Shown: positions 28,721 through 29,074 of the stretch, one piece after another
Position numbering within the stretch: position 1 is the first letter of the stretch
Layout of the letters: each line of letters opens with the position of its first letter
From: an uncultured archaeon
GTDB taxonomy: Archaea > Nanobdellota > Nanobdellia > Woesearchaeales > CAIVOO01
NCBI GenBank assembly: GCA_903907555.1
Contig: CAIVOO010000090.1
Location: 1 to 29,074, forward strand
Length of the DNA stretch: 29,074 bases
Reading direction: 5' to 3'
Position numbers and translations under genes: made by a program
Notes under the pieces: generated by a model
What the model was told of the DNA's origin: nothing
Database searches by the model: none
The model's input: the letters and a program-made list of their open reading frames with translations, nothing else

Positions 28721-29074
28721 TTACCTTAATTTTCTTAAAAGATTATTTACTTTTTTTCTAGTTCTTTTGTATTTATTTTCTTCATTATTATTCCTCTTTT
28801 TTTCTTTTATTTTTTCATATTCTTCCATTAAACTATCGTATTTTGGCTCGAGAAACCAATAATCTGGATTTAGAGGGTCCTCTATTATAAAACTAGCCCC
28901 GGGTTCGGTTAAAATTGCATCAAACTGCCTATATTCACGCAACTCCTCATAACCATCCACAGTAGGATAAGACCTTGTAGTCTTTCTGGTCATATGTAAA
29001 TAAACCCCTTCCCCTAAAGGAATCTTAATACTTCCATTATAATAATCTCCTTTGATTTCACATTTATGAAAACC
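28721..29074 (-). CDS. unknown protein, 5' end beyond the right edge
   Basis: The frame is open from the right edge to TAA at 28721, at least 117 residues; an internal Met at 28993 is not a necessary start because the frame continues as GVYLHMTRKTTRSYPTVDGY. The middle (FDAILTEPGASFIIEDPLNPDYWFLEPKYDSLMEEYEKIKEK) is acidic and helical; the C-terminus is Lys/Asn/Arg-rich (KYKRTRKKVNNLLRKLR), suiting nucleic-acid contact. First visible gene of a four-gene operon with 1-4 nt gaps. No family recognised. Confidence 0.55.
   Translation of the reverse strand, partial: GFHKCEIKGDYYNGSIKIPLGEGVYLHMTRKTTRSYPTVDGYEELREYRQFDAILTEPGASFIIEDPLNPDYWFLEPKYDSLMEEYEKIKEKKRNNNEENKYKRTRKKVNNLLRKLR

Noticed and set aside
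1..29074. CRISPR array, insertion sequence or rRNA genes
   Set aside because: No regularly spaced repeats, transposase motifs or rRNA-like stretches were found.

Overview
The window is chromosomal DNA of an archaeon. Evidence: an archaeal/eukaryotic NMD3 gene, a Sec11-type signal peptidase with Ser/His instead of Ser/Lys, archaeal SerRS and TrmI, a DUF99 protein, a C/D box sRNA, a tRNA intron with a bulge-helix-bulge fold, and archaeal TATA boxes. Nearly every first gene of a transcription unit has its TATA box centred 25-29 nt before the start codon, so most mRNAs look leaderless; Shine-Dalgarno motifs appear mainly inside operons. The AT-rich composition, compact gene order and many small secreted or Cys-rich proteins suggest a DPANN lineage such as Woesearchaeota or Pacearchaeota, but that is inference.

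Layout. 1-2034: NMD3 (partial, minus), then signal peptidase and a MTH1-like NUDIX hydrolase (plus). 2036-2143: initiator tRNA-Met with a 33-nt non-canonical intron, beside a stand-alone LAGLIDADG endonuclease-like gene. 3052-4525: an EamA transporter and two small unknowns. 4585-6384: a possible small island flanked by a 19-bp direct repeat, with a deoxyribosyltransferase-like gene, a structured non-coding stretch carrying a tRNA-Ser 3'-end fragment, and an MNT/HEPN toxin-antitoxin pair with a palindromic operator. 6424-10120: a Cys-rich membrane protein, tRNA-Ser(GCU), a secreted transglutaminase-like protein and two unknowns. 10166-12092: serS and two small zinc-binding proteins.

12100-14202 is the most unusual stretch. 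An 18-codon ORF with its own promoter, tRNA-His, a second related 19-codon ORF, then a HisRS gene that has no start codon in its own frame, has lost the anticodon-binding domain, and can be joined to the second short ORF only by a +1 shift at CCU-UGA. A creatininase-family gene overlaps its stop. 14192-15265: a two-gene wHTH operon and a three-hairpin candidate RNA.

15262-18655: secreted/membrane proteins, a membrane-anchored wHTH regulator that shares one TATA box with a divergent gene, and trmI. 18660-22810: purB-like lyase, a stand-alone AsnC/Lrp sensor domain, DUF99, glutamate dehydrogenase and a nucleotidyltransferase. 22840-25092: an unknown and a two-gene operon for surface proteins, one with a lamin-tail domain. 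25170-25240: C/D box sRNA (minus). 25330-27447: E1-like enzyme, a small protein and an MFS transporter, tightly packed. 27555-29074: four unrecognised genes in a very AT-rich minus-strand operon that runs off the right edge.

Translation genes dominate (NMD3, three tRNAs, SerRS, HisRS, TrmI, sRNA). No CRISPR array, insertion sequence, integrase or rRNA was seen.
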